NCBI RefSeq assembly: GCF_001613345.1
Contig: NZ_BDCE01000019.1
Location: 124,001 to 188,000, forward strand
Direction: 5' to 3'
DNA from: Nocardia uniformis NBRC 13702
GTDB lineage: Bacteria > Actinomycetota > Actinomycetes > Mycobacteriales > Mycobacteriaceae
Length of the DNA: 64,000 bases
Both the position numbers and the translations under genes were made by a program. This document shows positions 35,251 to 44,556 of this stretch, one piece after another (positions within the stretch are counted from its first letter, which is position 1; every line of letters starts with the position of its first letter). Below the pieces are notes generated by a model. It saw only the letters and a program-made list of their open reading frames with translations, had not been told where the DNA came from and did no database searches.

Positions 35251-35625
35251 CACAACCACTACCTCACGTGTTTCCTGTTCTGCGCGCGCTGCCATGGCGA
35301 CGGCGAATCCTCGCGCCTGATCTACAGCAAGTCAACCGGTCGCAACGGCACTCGGTACGCCAGAAGGAGAACCGCCTCATCGCCCTGATCGCCGACGGCT
35401 CGATGCCGCAGGCGAAAGTCCGGATGAAGCTGGTCGAGTTGAAGAATCAGCGGAAGCGCCTGGAAGCCGTCCTGGCCGACTCATCCGAGAAACTCGCCGT
35501 CGGAGTCAGCGTGCTTCTCCACACGCTGGACCTCGTCGCCGATCCGTACGCTCTTTTCAGCTCCACGAGTCAGGAGGTGCGGCGGCGCCTCTAGTTCTAT
35601 CGAGAGCTGCTGGATTTCGAGATCC
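35251..35625 (+). pseudogene. Large serine recombinase, C-terminal relic
   Basis: One frame reads HNHYLTCFLFCARCHGDGES then SRLIYSKSTGRNGT, the zinc-ribbon of large serine recombinases. The next frame continues ENRLIALIADGSMPQAKVRM, LVELKNQRKRLEAVLADSSE and DLVADPYALF, the coiled-coil and end of the same family. About 40 residues between them (the second zinc cysteine pair) are deleted, and the catalytic N-terminal domain is absent. The remains probably derive from the integrase of a mobile element. Confidence 0.8.
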
Positions 35626-35626
35626 G

Positions 35627-35880
35627 ATTATGAATCAGACGAACTGGTTGTACTGCAGGGCGAGGGTGTGACATTGAAGGTCGAGCGCGTGGCAGAGCAC
35701 AAGCCGCCGGATTGGCCCGGCACCCACGTGCCCAAGCAGATGCATCTCGACCTCTTTGTCACCGACCTCGATGTCGCTGAGAAGGCCGCCATCGGATGTG
35801 GCGCAGTCAAGGGTGATTCCCAGCCCGCGCCCGATCGCTAGCGGGTACTCATCGATCCCTCGGGACACCCGTTCTGTCCC
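35627..35880 (+). pseudogene. VOC/glyoxalase-like gene remnant with amber codon
   Basis: The frame reads ELVVLQGEGVTLKVERVAEH, KPPDWPGTHVPKQMHLDLFV and TDLDVAEKAAIGCGA, then after PAPDR a TAG at 35839 and RVLIDPSGHPFC. Glyoxalase-like domains normally have W where the stop stands (CGCTGG to CGCTAG). The N-terminal half is missing, cut by the recombinase relic. Confidence 0.7.
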
Positions 35881-35936
35881 ACAGTTCCACCTAGCGGCGG
35901 CGAGTGAGGTTCCGCGAATCAGCCCTATCCAGGGGG

Positions 35937-36032
35937 TGGCACGTACAGCATCTACAACGACGCGAATCCGCCGTGAGCTGCTGATTTCCGCCGATATGGA
36001 GGTAGTTCATCGCCGATCGTCGCGGTGATCAG
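35937..36032 (+). repeat. Dispersed ~100-bp repeat, copy 3
   Basis: Shares GGTGGCACGTACAGCATCTA, GAGCTGCTGATTTCCGC, GGTAGTTC and a GCGGTGATCAGT end with the copies at 16321 and 18592. It lies between the VOC remnant and the ATPase gene. Confidence 0.6.
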
Positions 36033-36066
36033 TTGACCGCCCTGCGTGAACAGTCATGTTCATTGC

Positions 36067-37347
36067 CTATGGTGCGGCCCTCCAGAGTGTTTCGATGGGG
36101 AGCGCGCGGAGGCGGTCGCCGAACGACAGGGAATGTTGTCCGGAGTAGAGGATGTATCCGGCGACGAAGCGGTCGCCGAGTCGTTCCTGGAGATGGCGGA
36201 GTCCGGCGAAGTCGGGTTTGTGGAGGGTCGCGGCGGATTTGACTTCGATGCCGATGACGCGACCGTCGGCGGCTTCGAGCACGGCGTCGACTTCGACTTT
36301 GTCCTTGGTGCGGTAGTGCCACAGTGTCGCGCGCTCGTCGCTCCACGTGAGTTGGCGCGCCAACTCCATGAGGACGAAGTTCTCGAGAACGGTGCCGGCT
36401 GCGCCGCCCGGGTCTGCGAGTCGAGCAGGTCCTTGGCCGAGGAGGTGGCACAGCAGTCCCGTGTCGACGAAGGCGAGCTTAGGGGTGCCGATCGCGCGAT
36501 AGGTCGCGCCACCGGACCAGGCGGGGATGGTCTTGATGAGGAACACGGTTTCGAGCAGTGCGAGGTAACGGGTGACGGAGGAGCGGTGCAGGTCGAGCTC
36601 ACCGGAGAGGGTCGCGGGGACCAGCAGGTTGGCACTGCGAACAGCGAGCAGCTGCAACAGCTTCCGAAGCTGGGGCGTTCGTTCGATGGCGGAGATCTCT
36701 TGGACGTCACGTTTGATGAGGGTGTCCAGGTAGCTCTCGAAGAACGCGGCTCGGCGTCGGTCGGTGCGTCGGACCGCTTCGGGGAAACCGCCTATGGCGG
36801 CGCGGTCGAGGTAGTCGCGGCGGCGAAGATCCGAGTCATGGGTGAGTTGGTGGCCGTGCGTGAAGGCGGCATCGATGAACCGGTCCGGGGTGTCCGCGAT
36901 CTCGCCCTGGGAAAAGGGCCACAGTTCGATGGTCTCCATGCGCCCGGGCAGCGCATCGGGCAGTGACTTCAGCGCGAGAACCTGCGCCGAGCCGGTGAGC
37001 AGGAAGCGGCCTGGACGCGGGTCGGCATCCACGTCGGCCTTGATCGACAGGAAAAGCCCGGTCGCTCGTTGCACTTCGTCGATGATCAGAAGCCCATCGT
37101 GCTCGATGAACCCGACCGGGTCCTCTTCCGCGGCCCGCAATGCGACGTGATCATCTAAGGTAAGCGAGCGAACGGGATCTCGAGTCGAGGCCACGAGCTG
37201 GGCTAGAGTGCTCTTGCCCGACTGTCGCGCGCCGTTGATCGTGACGACCCGCGTGTCGTCCAACGCTTCGGCTACCATGGCCTGGGCTTTCCGGGCGATC
37301 AGTCCAGATCTCTGGGCACTCGACATCCCCCCAGTATCCACGATCAT
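36067..37347 (-). CDS. AAA_14/DUF4143 family ATPase
   Basis: A 426-residue P-loop ATPase. The Walker A motif is GARQSGKST near residues 39-47, Walker B is LLIIDEVQRA near 100, and LLTGSAQVLA is sensor 1. The C-terminal half is DUF4143, with WRYRT-like YRTKDKVEVDAVLEAADGRV and GIEVKSAATLHK, which resembles a PD-(D/E)XK nuclease-like core. The family is widespread and often associated with mobile or defence DNA; its role is not defined. The start is uncertain between ATG 37347 and ATG 37326. The five direct repeats upstream begin at the first of these. Confidence 0.85.
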   Translation of the reverse strand: MIVDTGGMSSAQRSGLIARKAQAMVAEALDDTRVVTINGARQSGKSTLAQLVASTRDPVRSLTLDDHVALRAAEEDPVGFIEHDGLLIIDEVQRATGLFLSIKADVDADPRPGRFLLTGSAQVLALKSLPDALPGRMETIELWPFSQGEIADTPDRFIDAAFTHGHQLTHDSDLRRRDYLDRAAIGGFPEAVRRTDRRRAAFFESYLDTLIKRDVQEISAIERTPQLRKLLQLLAVRSANLLVPATLSGELDLHRSSVTRYLALLETVFLIKTIPAWSGGATYRAIGTPKLAFVDTGLLCHLLGQGPARLADPGGAAGTVLENFVLMELARQLTWSDERATLWHYRTKDKVEVDAVLEAADGRVIGIEVKSAATLHKPDFAGLRHLQERLGDRFVAGYILYSGQHSLSFGDRLRALPIETLWRAAP

Positions 37348-37462
37348 GCGCACTTGGCCGCTACTTTGCTGAACATTTGGCCGCATCTGCACTGCGCATC
37401 TGGCCGCTAGTCGCCTGCGCACTTAGCCCGATTCTTTCCTGCGCATTGGGTCGTTGGTTGTT
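37347..37462. repeat. Five 23-bp direct repeats upstream of the ATPase gene
   Basis: Units start at 37347, 37370, 37393, 37416 and 37440, a period of 23-24 bases, with the consensus TGCGCAyTTGGCCGCTA. The second and the last two units are the most diverged. The array abuts the ATPase start codon and so covers its promoter. Head-to-tail repeats of this regularity resemble iterons or a multi-site operator. Confidence 0.75.
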
Positions 37463-37809
37463 GCTGACTTCGAGCGCCCACCAGAAGTCAGAAATGACAC
37501 ATTGGCATCATGCCGACGGGAGCAAGGCGAACGCATACGTCGAGAACTCGCCGCTACCTTCGCCAGCCGGTTGAAATGAGCTGGCTCGCAAGCGAAGACG
37601 CCGCAGCGCTGCACGATTTGCGTAACCGTCCCGCCTATCGAACACCGGACAACCACTCGATTCCCACGTCCCAGGACATGCTGTGGGTTCGAGCCGCTCA
37701 ACCTCAGGGGTTCGAACCGACATCAGACGACCTGGGCGTTCACTGCAAATTGCGACGCAGAGGACGTAGCCGCGAGGCTGTGACCTGTACAAATCTCGTT
37801 GCAGGTCGG

Positions 37810-37883
37810 TGCCCCCGGTCGGGCTCGAACCGACACTGTGCGGATTTTAAGTCCGCTGCCTCTGCCAATTGGGCTACGGGGGC
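37810..37883 (-). tRNA. tRNA-Leu-like gene, anticodon UAA
   Basis: A clean 74-base cloverleaf on the minus strand: acceptor GCCCCCG/CGGGGGC (7 bp), D-arm with a 3-bp stem and TTGG loop, anticodon stem GCGGA/TCCGC with loop CTTAAAA (anticodon UAA), a 5-base variable loop (ACAGT), T-arm GTCGG/CCGAC with TTCGAGC, and A73. Only CC of the terminal CCA is encoded. UAA would read UUA (Leu), although the short variable loop is unlike a normal class II tRNA-Leu. Its 3' end faces the accessory island. From 37463 to 37809 I see no gene. Confidence 0.85.
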
Positions 37884-37944
37884 GCGTCGGTCAGCCTACC
37901 GAGCCGTACGGTTTTGCAGGAAATAGTGGAGGGGTGATTTTCGG

Positions 37945-38778
37945 TTACGGTTGGCCTGCGCCCGGGGCGGGGGCTGGGAAGGATAGGACCTGGCCGGTGG
38001 GGGCGGCGTCGGGGTCGCCCCAGGTTTGGGCTACTACGTAGAGGTGGGGGTCGGTGCCTCGGCTCAGGGTGCAGGCGAAAGCGCCGCGGTCCAGGTCGAC
38101 GGTGTCGCAGATGTGGCCGCCTTCGCGGACTCGGACGCAGTGTTGGTTGCCTACGTCGGCGTACCAGACCGCGCCTTCGGCGTCGATGCAGATGCCGTCC
38201 GGGTGGTCGCCGGGGGTTGGTGCCCATACTCGGCGGCTGGTGAGGCTGCCGGCGGGTTCGATGGCGTAGGCGGTGAGTTGTTCGGCGTAGGACTCGGCGA
38301 CGATCAGGGTTGCGCCGTCTGCGGTGATCGCCATGCCATTCGGGAAGGCCAGGCCGTCGGCTACCTGGCGGACGTCGCCGTCGGGGGTGACGCGGACGAT
38401 CAAGCCGGGTGCGAATTCCCCAGCGGGGAAGTCGAATCCGATGCAGTTGACGTAGGCGTTGCCCCGGCTGTCGACCACGATGTCGTTCCAGGGTTTATCC
38501 GAGATCGCCGACAGGTCAGCGTGTGGAACGACCGCACCCCCGGGCTCGCGGCGCACCAGCCGTCGCTGTGCCGAATCGACCACCAGCAGTTGACCATCGG
38601 GCAGGAAGTCGATGCACATCGGGAACGACGGGATGCTCACGACGACCTCGGGGCGGCGGTCGGCGTCCAACACGATCACCTGGTTGGCTCCCCAGTCGGA
38701 GAACCAGAGTCGGCCGTCGTGCCAGCGGGGCGATTCGCCGAATACGACACCTTCCAGCAGAACTTCGGGCTTGCTCAT
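37945..38778 (-). CDS. SMP-30/gluconolactonase family hydrolase
   Basis: A 277-residue cytoplasmic six-bladed beta-propeller. The metal ligands of the SMP-30 family are in place: E14 in VFGESPRWHDGRLWF, N in DKPWNDIVVDSRG (near 95), the N in LAFPNGMAI and D in DHPDGICIDAEG (near 195). It probably opens a sugar or other lactone. ATG 38778 follows GGAAGG; a start six codons earlier is also open. It lies next to the tRNA, outside the island. Confidence 0.9.
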   Translation of the reverse strand: MSKPEVLLEGVVFGESPRWHDGRLWFSDWGANQVIVLDADRRPEVVVSIPSFPMCIDFLPDGQLLVVDSAQRRLVRREPGGAVVPHADLSAISDKPWNDIVVDSRGNAYVNCIGFDFPAGEFAPGLIVRVTPDGDVRQVADGLAFPNGMAITADGATLIVAESYAEQLTAYAIEPAGSLTSRRVWAPTPGDHPDGICIDAEGAVWYADVGNQHCVRVREGGHICDTVDLDRGAFACTLSRGTDPHLYVVAQTWGDPDAAPTGQVLSFPAPAPGAGQP

Positions 38779-38867
38779 ATCGGGTCCTTCCGTCATCGGT
38801 ACCGATAACGACGCGACGAGCCGCGAAATCTAATCGGTGAACGAGCCGCTACCCGCCATCCGGCGTC

Positions 38868-39311
38868 TCAGGGAATCGCCAAGGCGGCCGCGGGGACCGG
38901 CAGGTGTGGGCGGTCGGTGGTGACGGTGAAGCTCACCCGGCCCGGCCCGGTCGGCACCTCCAGGAAGGCGGTGGGTGGTGTCTGGTTCCAGGTGGTCGCG
39001 TCGACGATCGAACCGGACACCACGCCCGCCGCGCCGGAGTCGAGGTTGTGCCAATGTACGGAAACGCCGACACCGCACGGGCTTCCGAAGGTCGGCGTCC
39101 ACTTCACGAAGCTCATGCCGAAGCTGGCGACGCCGGGGCCGACCACCGAAACGCCGGACCGCAGCTGGCCGTAGCAGGTGTCGCCGAGCGTATGGACGAC
39201 CGCGAAGTCGGCCACGGGCTCGGCCGCGGCCGTCGAGCTGCCGACACTCACGGCAGCGACCAGCGTAGAAGCGGTGATCGCACCGCATGCCAACAACTTT
39301 CGATACCGCAT
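38868..39311 (-). CDS. Small secreted protein
   Basis: A 147-residue exported protein with a signal peptide of about 30 residues (MRYRKLLACGAITASTLVAA ... AAAEP). The mature part (about 115 residues) is beta-rich with one pair of cysteines (in GDTCYGQL and GSPCGVGV) that may form a disulfide. ATG 39311 follows AGGAGG. No family is recognised; similar small immunoglobulin-like secreted proteins are common in nocardiae. Confidence 0.75.
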   Translation of the reverse strand: MRYRKLLACGAITASTLVAAVSVGSSTAAAEPVADFAVVHTLGDTCYGQLRSGVSVVGPGVASFGMSFVKWTPTFGSPCGVGVSVHWHNLDSGAAGVVSGSIVDATTWNQTPPTAFLEVPTGPGRVSFTVTTDRPHLPVPAAALAIP

Positions 39312-39333
39312 ATATCGACCTCCTGGACGATGG

Positions 39334-40800
39334 TTAGTGCACACCTTCCATATGACGGCTCACCCACGGGGCGATACCCCACACGATGATGCCGACCACA
39401 ATGGCCACCAGGCCGGTAAAACCGAAATACGCCAACTCGTGGCTCGGGTCGTAATACTTCGACAGCACGCCGGACATCGATGTACCGATACCCACGGAGA
39501 AGAAGTACAGGGCCATCATCTGGGAGCGGAAGGCGTTGGGGGCCAGTTTGGTTGTGGCCGACAGGCCGATCGGCGACAGCATGAGTTCCGCGATCGCGAA
39601 GCCGCCCAGGACGGCGAAGACGAAGAGGATCGGTACGGATTGGCCCTCGGTCCCGGAGAACAGGGTGAACAGCAGGAAGGCGGCACCCATACCGACCACA
39701 CCGAGTGCGAATTTGCGCGGCGTGCTCGGAGCGCGGTTGCCCAGACGGGTCCACATAATGGCGAAGAGCGGCGACAGCGTAATGATCCACACCGGCTCCA
39801 TGGAGCCGATCCAGTTCGGCGGCGGGTACCAGCCGAAGACATTCCAGTTGATGCGCTCATCGGAGTAGACAGCCAGCACGGTGAAGATCTGCTGGAACAG
39901 CGACCAGAACACCGCATTCGCGATGAACAGCGGAATGTAGGCGCGCACCCGGCTGCGTTCGATCGCTTCGACCTTCGGACTGGTCAGCATGAGCGCGAAG
40001 TAGGCGATCGAGGCGGCGGCGATGACCGCGGTGGTGACGTCGGGCAGGTTGCCCAGGGTGATCAGACCGGTCCCCCACGCCACGGCGACGACCACCGCGG
40101 CCACCGCCAGCGCACCCAGCACCTTCGGAACGGCGGTGCGCGGCAATGGGTCCGGCACATCGCGGCCGTGCTCGCCGAGATTGCGGCGGAAGATCACGTA
40201 CTGGGTCAGCCCGAGCGCCATACCGATGGCGGCGGCGCCGAATCCGTAGTGGAAACCCACATGCGACTGGAGCATGCCGGTGATCAGCGGACCGGAGAAC
40301 GCGCCCAGATTGATGCCCAGATAGAAAAGGGTGAAGCCGCCATCCGCGCGGGGATCGCCCTTCGTATAGAGGGTGCCCAAGAGCGAGGAGGCATTGGCCT
40401 TGAGCGCACCGGAACCGAGTGCGACCAGCACCAGGCCGACACCCACACCCGCCAGCTCCGGAATGACAGCCAGTGCGATATGACCGGCCATGACGACGAC
40501 GCCGCCATAGAAGACGGTGCGTTCCGCGCCCAACAAGCGGTCGGCGATCCACGCGCCCAGGACAGTCGAGAGGTAGACCAGACCGCCGTACGCGCCGACG
40601 ATGCCGGTGGCCGTGGCCTTCGGCAGTTCCAGCCCGCCCTCGGTGGCCGAGTAGTACAGGTAGTAGCCGAGGATGGTGAGCATGCCGTAGAACGAGAACC
40701 GTTCCCACAGCTCGACACCGAAGAGATTCGTGAGACCGATCGGGTGCCCGAACAGGGTGCGTTCGGAGACCGGTTTCGCAGGTTGTGCCACCTCTGTCAT
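39334..40800 (-). CDS. POT-family proton-coupled peptide transporter
   Basis: A 488-residue major facilitator with about 14 membrane helices. The family signature is ELWERFSFYG near residues 30-39 (ExxERFxYYG, proton coupling) followed by GAYGGLVYLSTVLGAWIADR. It should take up di- and tripeptides with protons. ATG 40800 is the standard N-terminus. It is a single gene, with a palindromic repeat in the gap to ppx. Confidence 0.93.
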   Translation of the reverse strand: MTEVAQPAKPVSERTLFGHPIGLTNLFGVELWERFSFYGMLTILGYYLYYSATEGGLELPKATATGIVGAYGGLVYLSTVLGAWIADRLLGAERTVFYGGVVVMAGHIALAVIPELAGVGVGLVLVALGSGALKANASSLLGTLYTKGDPRADGGFTLFYLGINLGAFSGPLITGMLQSHVGFHYGFGAAAIGMALGLTQYVIFRRNLGEHGRDVPDPLPRTAVPKVLGALAVAAVVVAVAWGTGLITLGNLPDVTTAVIAAASIAYFALMLTSPKVEAIERSRVRAYIPLFIANAVFWSLFQQIFTVLAVYSDERINWNVFGWYPPPNWIGSMEPVWIITLSPLFAIMWTRLGNRAPSTPRKFALGVVGMGAAFLLFTLFSGTEGQSVPILFVFAVLGGFAIAELMLSPIGLSATTKLAPNAFRSQMMALYFFSVGIGTSMSGVLSKYYDPSHELAYFGFTGLVAIVVGIIVWGIAPWVSRHMEGVH

Positions 40801-40850
40801 GGGGAGAACACTTCCATATGGGGCAATCTGGCAGCAACACTGCCGGGGCG

Positions 40851-40930
40851 GTCATTTTGCGGCGGGTTCTCGGCCGGAATTCGCTACTGGAGCGGGGTGG
40901 ATTCCGGCCAAAAGCACGCCGGAATGACGG
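40851..40930. repeat. Palindromic repetitive element, copy A
   Basis: An 80-base inverted repeat: the right arm (about 40898-40930) is GGATTCCGGCCAAAAGCACG then CCGGAATGACGG, and a degenerate left arm begins GTCATT at 40851. Copies B (48274-48352) and C (53716-53799) share the right arm nearly exactly. This copy lies in the intergenic gap between the peptide transporter and ppx. Confidence 0.75.
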
Positions 40931-41010
40931 GGCGACGACCACTCGCTCAGGGCCGACAGGCGACGACAGCGGCGGCGGGATGACAGGAGTGACCCGGAGG
41001 CGGGACGAGT

Positions 41011-41976
41011 TCAGGCGATGGACAAGGCGATGCCGTCGAGAATGTCGTGCTCGCTGACAATGAGCTCGCTGATCCCCGCGCGGCGCGCCAGCTCATCGGC
41101 CAGCACCTCGGTAATCACCGCACCGCCGCCGATCACGTCGACCCGGCCCGGATGCATGGGTCCGAGCGCCGCCCGCTCGTCATGATCCATCCCGATCAGC
41201 CGATCGCACACCGTCCGCACCTCGGGCAGTGCCAGCCGCGTGAGATGCACCTTCTCCGAATCGTATTCGGGCAGATCCAGGGCCACCGCCGCGATGGTCG
41301 TCACGGTCCCCGCCACGCCCACCCAGGTCCGCGCCCGCTCCACCGGCACCACACCGAACGCCTGCGCCAACCGTTCGGAGGCGAAGAACCGCGCCGACGC
41401 CACCTCTTCGGGCGTGGGCGGATTGCCCCGCAGGCATCGCTCGGTAATCCGCACGCATCCGATATCGGCCGAGTACGCCGACACCACCCCGTCGCTATCG
41501 CCGAGTACCACCTCGGTGGACCCGCCACCGAGATCCACCACCACGAAAGGCCCTTCGGCGCTGGACAATTCGCCGACCGCACCGGCGAAGGACAGCCGCG
41601 CCTCCTCATCACCGGTAATCACCTCGGCCTGCGCGCCGGGCATGACACGCTCCAGCTCGGCCCGGGTCATCGCGAAGAAGTCCTCGCGATTACTCGCGTC
41701 GCGGGTGGCGGAGGTGGCGACCATGCGCACCCGCGTCACTCCGGCGTCGAGCATGAGATCCACGTAGTCGTGCAGGGCGGCGCGCGTACGGTCGATGGCC
41801 TCGGGAGCCAGCGATCCGGTGGCGTCCACCCCCTGTCCGAGCCGCACGATCCGCATTTCGCGGTGCACATCGGTCAGATGCGGCGTCGCCGATCCCGCCC
41901 CGCCCGGGACGACATCGGCGATCAATAGTCGAAGGGAGTTGGTACCGCAGTCGATCGCGGCAATCCGGTCTGTCAT
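41011..41976 (-). CDS. ppx: Exopolyphosphatase/guanosine pentaphosphate phosphatase
   Basis: A 321-residue Ppx/GppA phosphatase of the ASKHA fold. Visible motifs are IAAIDCGTNSLRLLIADV (phosphate 1), VVVDLGGGSTEVVLGD (phosphate 2) and the C-terminal GGAVI. It hydrolyses polyphosphate or pppGpp, linking it to the stringent response. The gene matches the mycobacterial ppx2 that follows the DUF501 gene. Its ATG overlaps the DUF501 stop (ATGA), part of the ftsB-DUF501-ppx operon. Confidence 0.93.
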   Translation of the reverse strand: MTDRIAAIDCGTNSLRLLIADVVPGGAGSATPHLTDVHREMRIVRLGQGVDATGSLAPEAIDRTRAALHDYVDLMLDAGVTRVRMVATSATRDASNREDFFAMTRAELERVMPGAQAEVITGDEEARLSFAGAVGELSSAEGPFVVVDLGGGSTEVVLGDSDGVVSAYSADIGCVRITERCLRGNPPTPEEVASARFFASERLAQAFGVVPVERARTWVGVAGTVTTIAAVALDLPEYDSEKVHLTRLALPEVRTVCDRLIGMDHDERAALGPMHPGRVDVIGGGAVITEVLADELARRAGISELIVSEHDILDGIALSIA

Positions 41977-42512
41977 GGGTACACCTCGGGGTTCAGTTCG
42001 GAGGCTGTGGGCCAGTCGGCCGGAATCGCCTTGCCGCGCAGCCCATTATCGGCCGCCAGCGCCACCGCTTCGTCGCCGAGCGGATTCACGCCCAGCCCCT
42101 TGGCGAGCGAGTGCGCGATCAGCACGTGCAGGCATTTGACCCGGTCCGGCATACCGCCGCCCGCGAAATCGGTGCCCAACGATTCGATGGCATCGCGTTC
42201 GGCGAGGTAGCTCTCGTACGCGGCCCGGTAGTGGGCGGCCAATTTCTCATCCGTTCCGAGCCGCTCGGTCATCTCCCGCATGACACCGGTCGTCTCCAAC
42301 CGGCTCGCCTCGGCCGTCAGCCGCGGATCGGTCAGGTAGTACAGCGTCGGGAACGGTGTGCCGTCGGGCAGTTTCGGGGCCGTCTTCACCACGGCGGGCA
42401 ACCCGTCCGGGGTGTGATAGGCGATGGCGAGCACCCCCCGGGGCTCGCGCCCCAGCTGCTTGGCGACGATCTCGAGATCCCGGTCGCTAGGCCGATTCTC
42501 GGTTTCGCTCAC
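41973..42512 (-). CDS. DUF501 protein
   Basis: A 179-residue conserved actinobacterial protein: SDRDLEIVAKQLGREPRGVL, VVKTAPKLPDGTPFPTLYYL and GGGMPDRVKCLHVLIAHSLA. The family is strictly conserved between ftsB-like genes and ppx. Function unknown; no membrane segment. GTG 42512 follows AAGGAGC and overlaps the previous stop by 4 bases. Confidence 0.92.
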   Translation of the reverse strand: MSETENRPSDRDLEIVAKQLGREPRGVLAIAYHTPDGLPAVVKTAPKLPDGTPFPTLYYLTDPRLTAEASRLETTGVMREMTERLGTDEKLAAHYRAAYESYLAERDAIESLGTDFAGGGMPDRVKCLHVLIAHSLAKGLGVNPLGDEAVALAADNGLRGKAIPADWPTASELNPEVYP

Positions 42513-43135
42513 CTCGGTGCTCCTTCTTCGATGGGTGCGGGTGCGGGGCCCGGTGGCGGCGGCGCGGGCGTGGCGGCCGGTATCGGCGCCGGCGGTGGCT
42601 CGGAAATACTGCGCCACAGCTCGGTGTACCAGGGGTCGGGTTCCCGCGGTTTCGCGGTTTGAGCGGGTACGGCGGGCTGTTCGATACCCGGTACCTGCAC
42701 GATGTAGGGGGTTTCGCCGGGCATGACCAGACTCAGCCGGTCACGTGCCTCGGTCTTGATGTAGTTCGGATCCTCTTGCTGGGCACGACGATCACGCAAG
42801 CGCGACAACTCGTCCTCCAGCTGCGACCGCTCGGCGGCCAATTGCTGCGCCTCGGACCGCTGACTGAAATAGGTGCGCAGTGGTACGGCCAGAGTCAGTG
42901 CGAGAGCGCAGACAACGGCGGCCAGCAGGATCGCCCGGCCGGTGGACAGGCCGAGAATGGTGCGTTCGGACCGCACCGATTTGGCCGGGCGGCGCTTGGC
43001 CGCCCGCTTACTGGCGGCGGTGCGCGAGCCATCGGCTCGTTTGGGACCGGCCGCCGGTCGAGATTTGGCGGATCGCGACGGACGCCGGTCACCACGTCCT
43101 ACCGGACTGGTACCCCGCGCCCGTCGCTCCGTCAT
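42509..43135 (-). CDS. FtsB/DivIC-family septum formation initiator
   Basis: A 208-residue single-pass membrane protein. A basic cytoplasmic N-terminus of about 65 residues (Arg/Lys/Ala-rich) is followed by a transmembrane helix (TGRAILLAAVVCALALTLAV, about 64-85), an extracytoplasmic coiled coil (EAQQLAAERSQLEDELSRLR) and the DivIC signature DPNYIKTEARDRLSLVMPGE. The last 50 residues are Pro-rich. Part of the divisome, it would bind FtsL/FtsQ. It follows enolase as in mycobacteria, with a gap of 59 bases. Confidence 0.92.
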   Translation of the reverse strand: MTERRARGTSPVGRGDRRPSRSAKSRPAAGPKRADGSRTAASKRAAKRRPAKSVRSERTILGLSTGRAILLAAVVCALALTLAVPLRTYFSQRSEAQQLAAERSQLEDELSRLRDRRAQQEDPNYIKTEARDRLSLVMPGETPYIVQVPGIEQPAVPAQTAKPREPDPWYTELWRSISEPPPAPIPAATPAPPPPGPAPAPIEEGAPR

Positions 43136-43194
43136 CTCACACCTCGAAAGTCAGCCGGTTTTCCCAACTCTTGGGCATCCGAGCCTTCTATTAT

Positions 43195-44544
<1,350 letters not shown>

Positions 44545-44556
44545 CTAACGCATGAG

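Noticed and set aside
37708..37722. GGGTTCGAACCGACA, a further copy of part of the att-like core
   Set aside because: Its flanks do not match the tRNA, and GGTTCGAACC is self-complementary and common in T-arms, so it may be chance.
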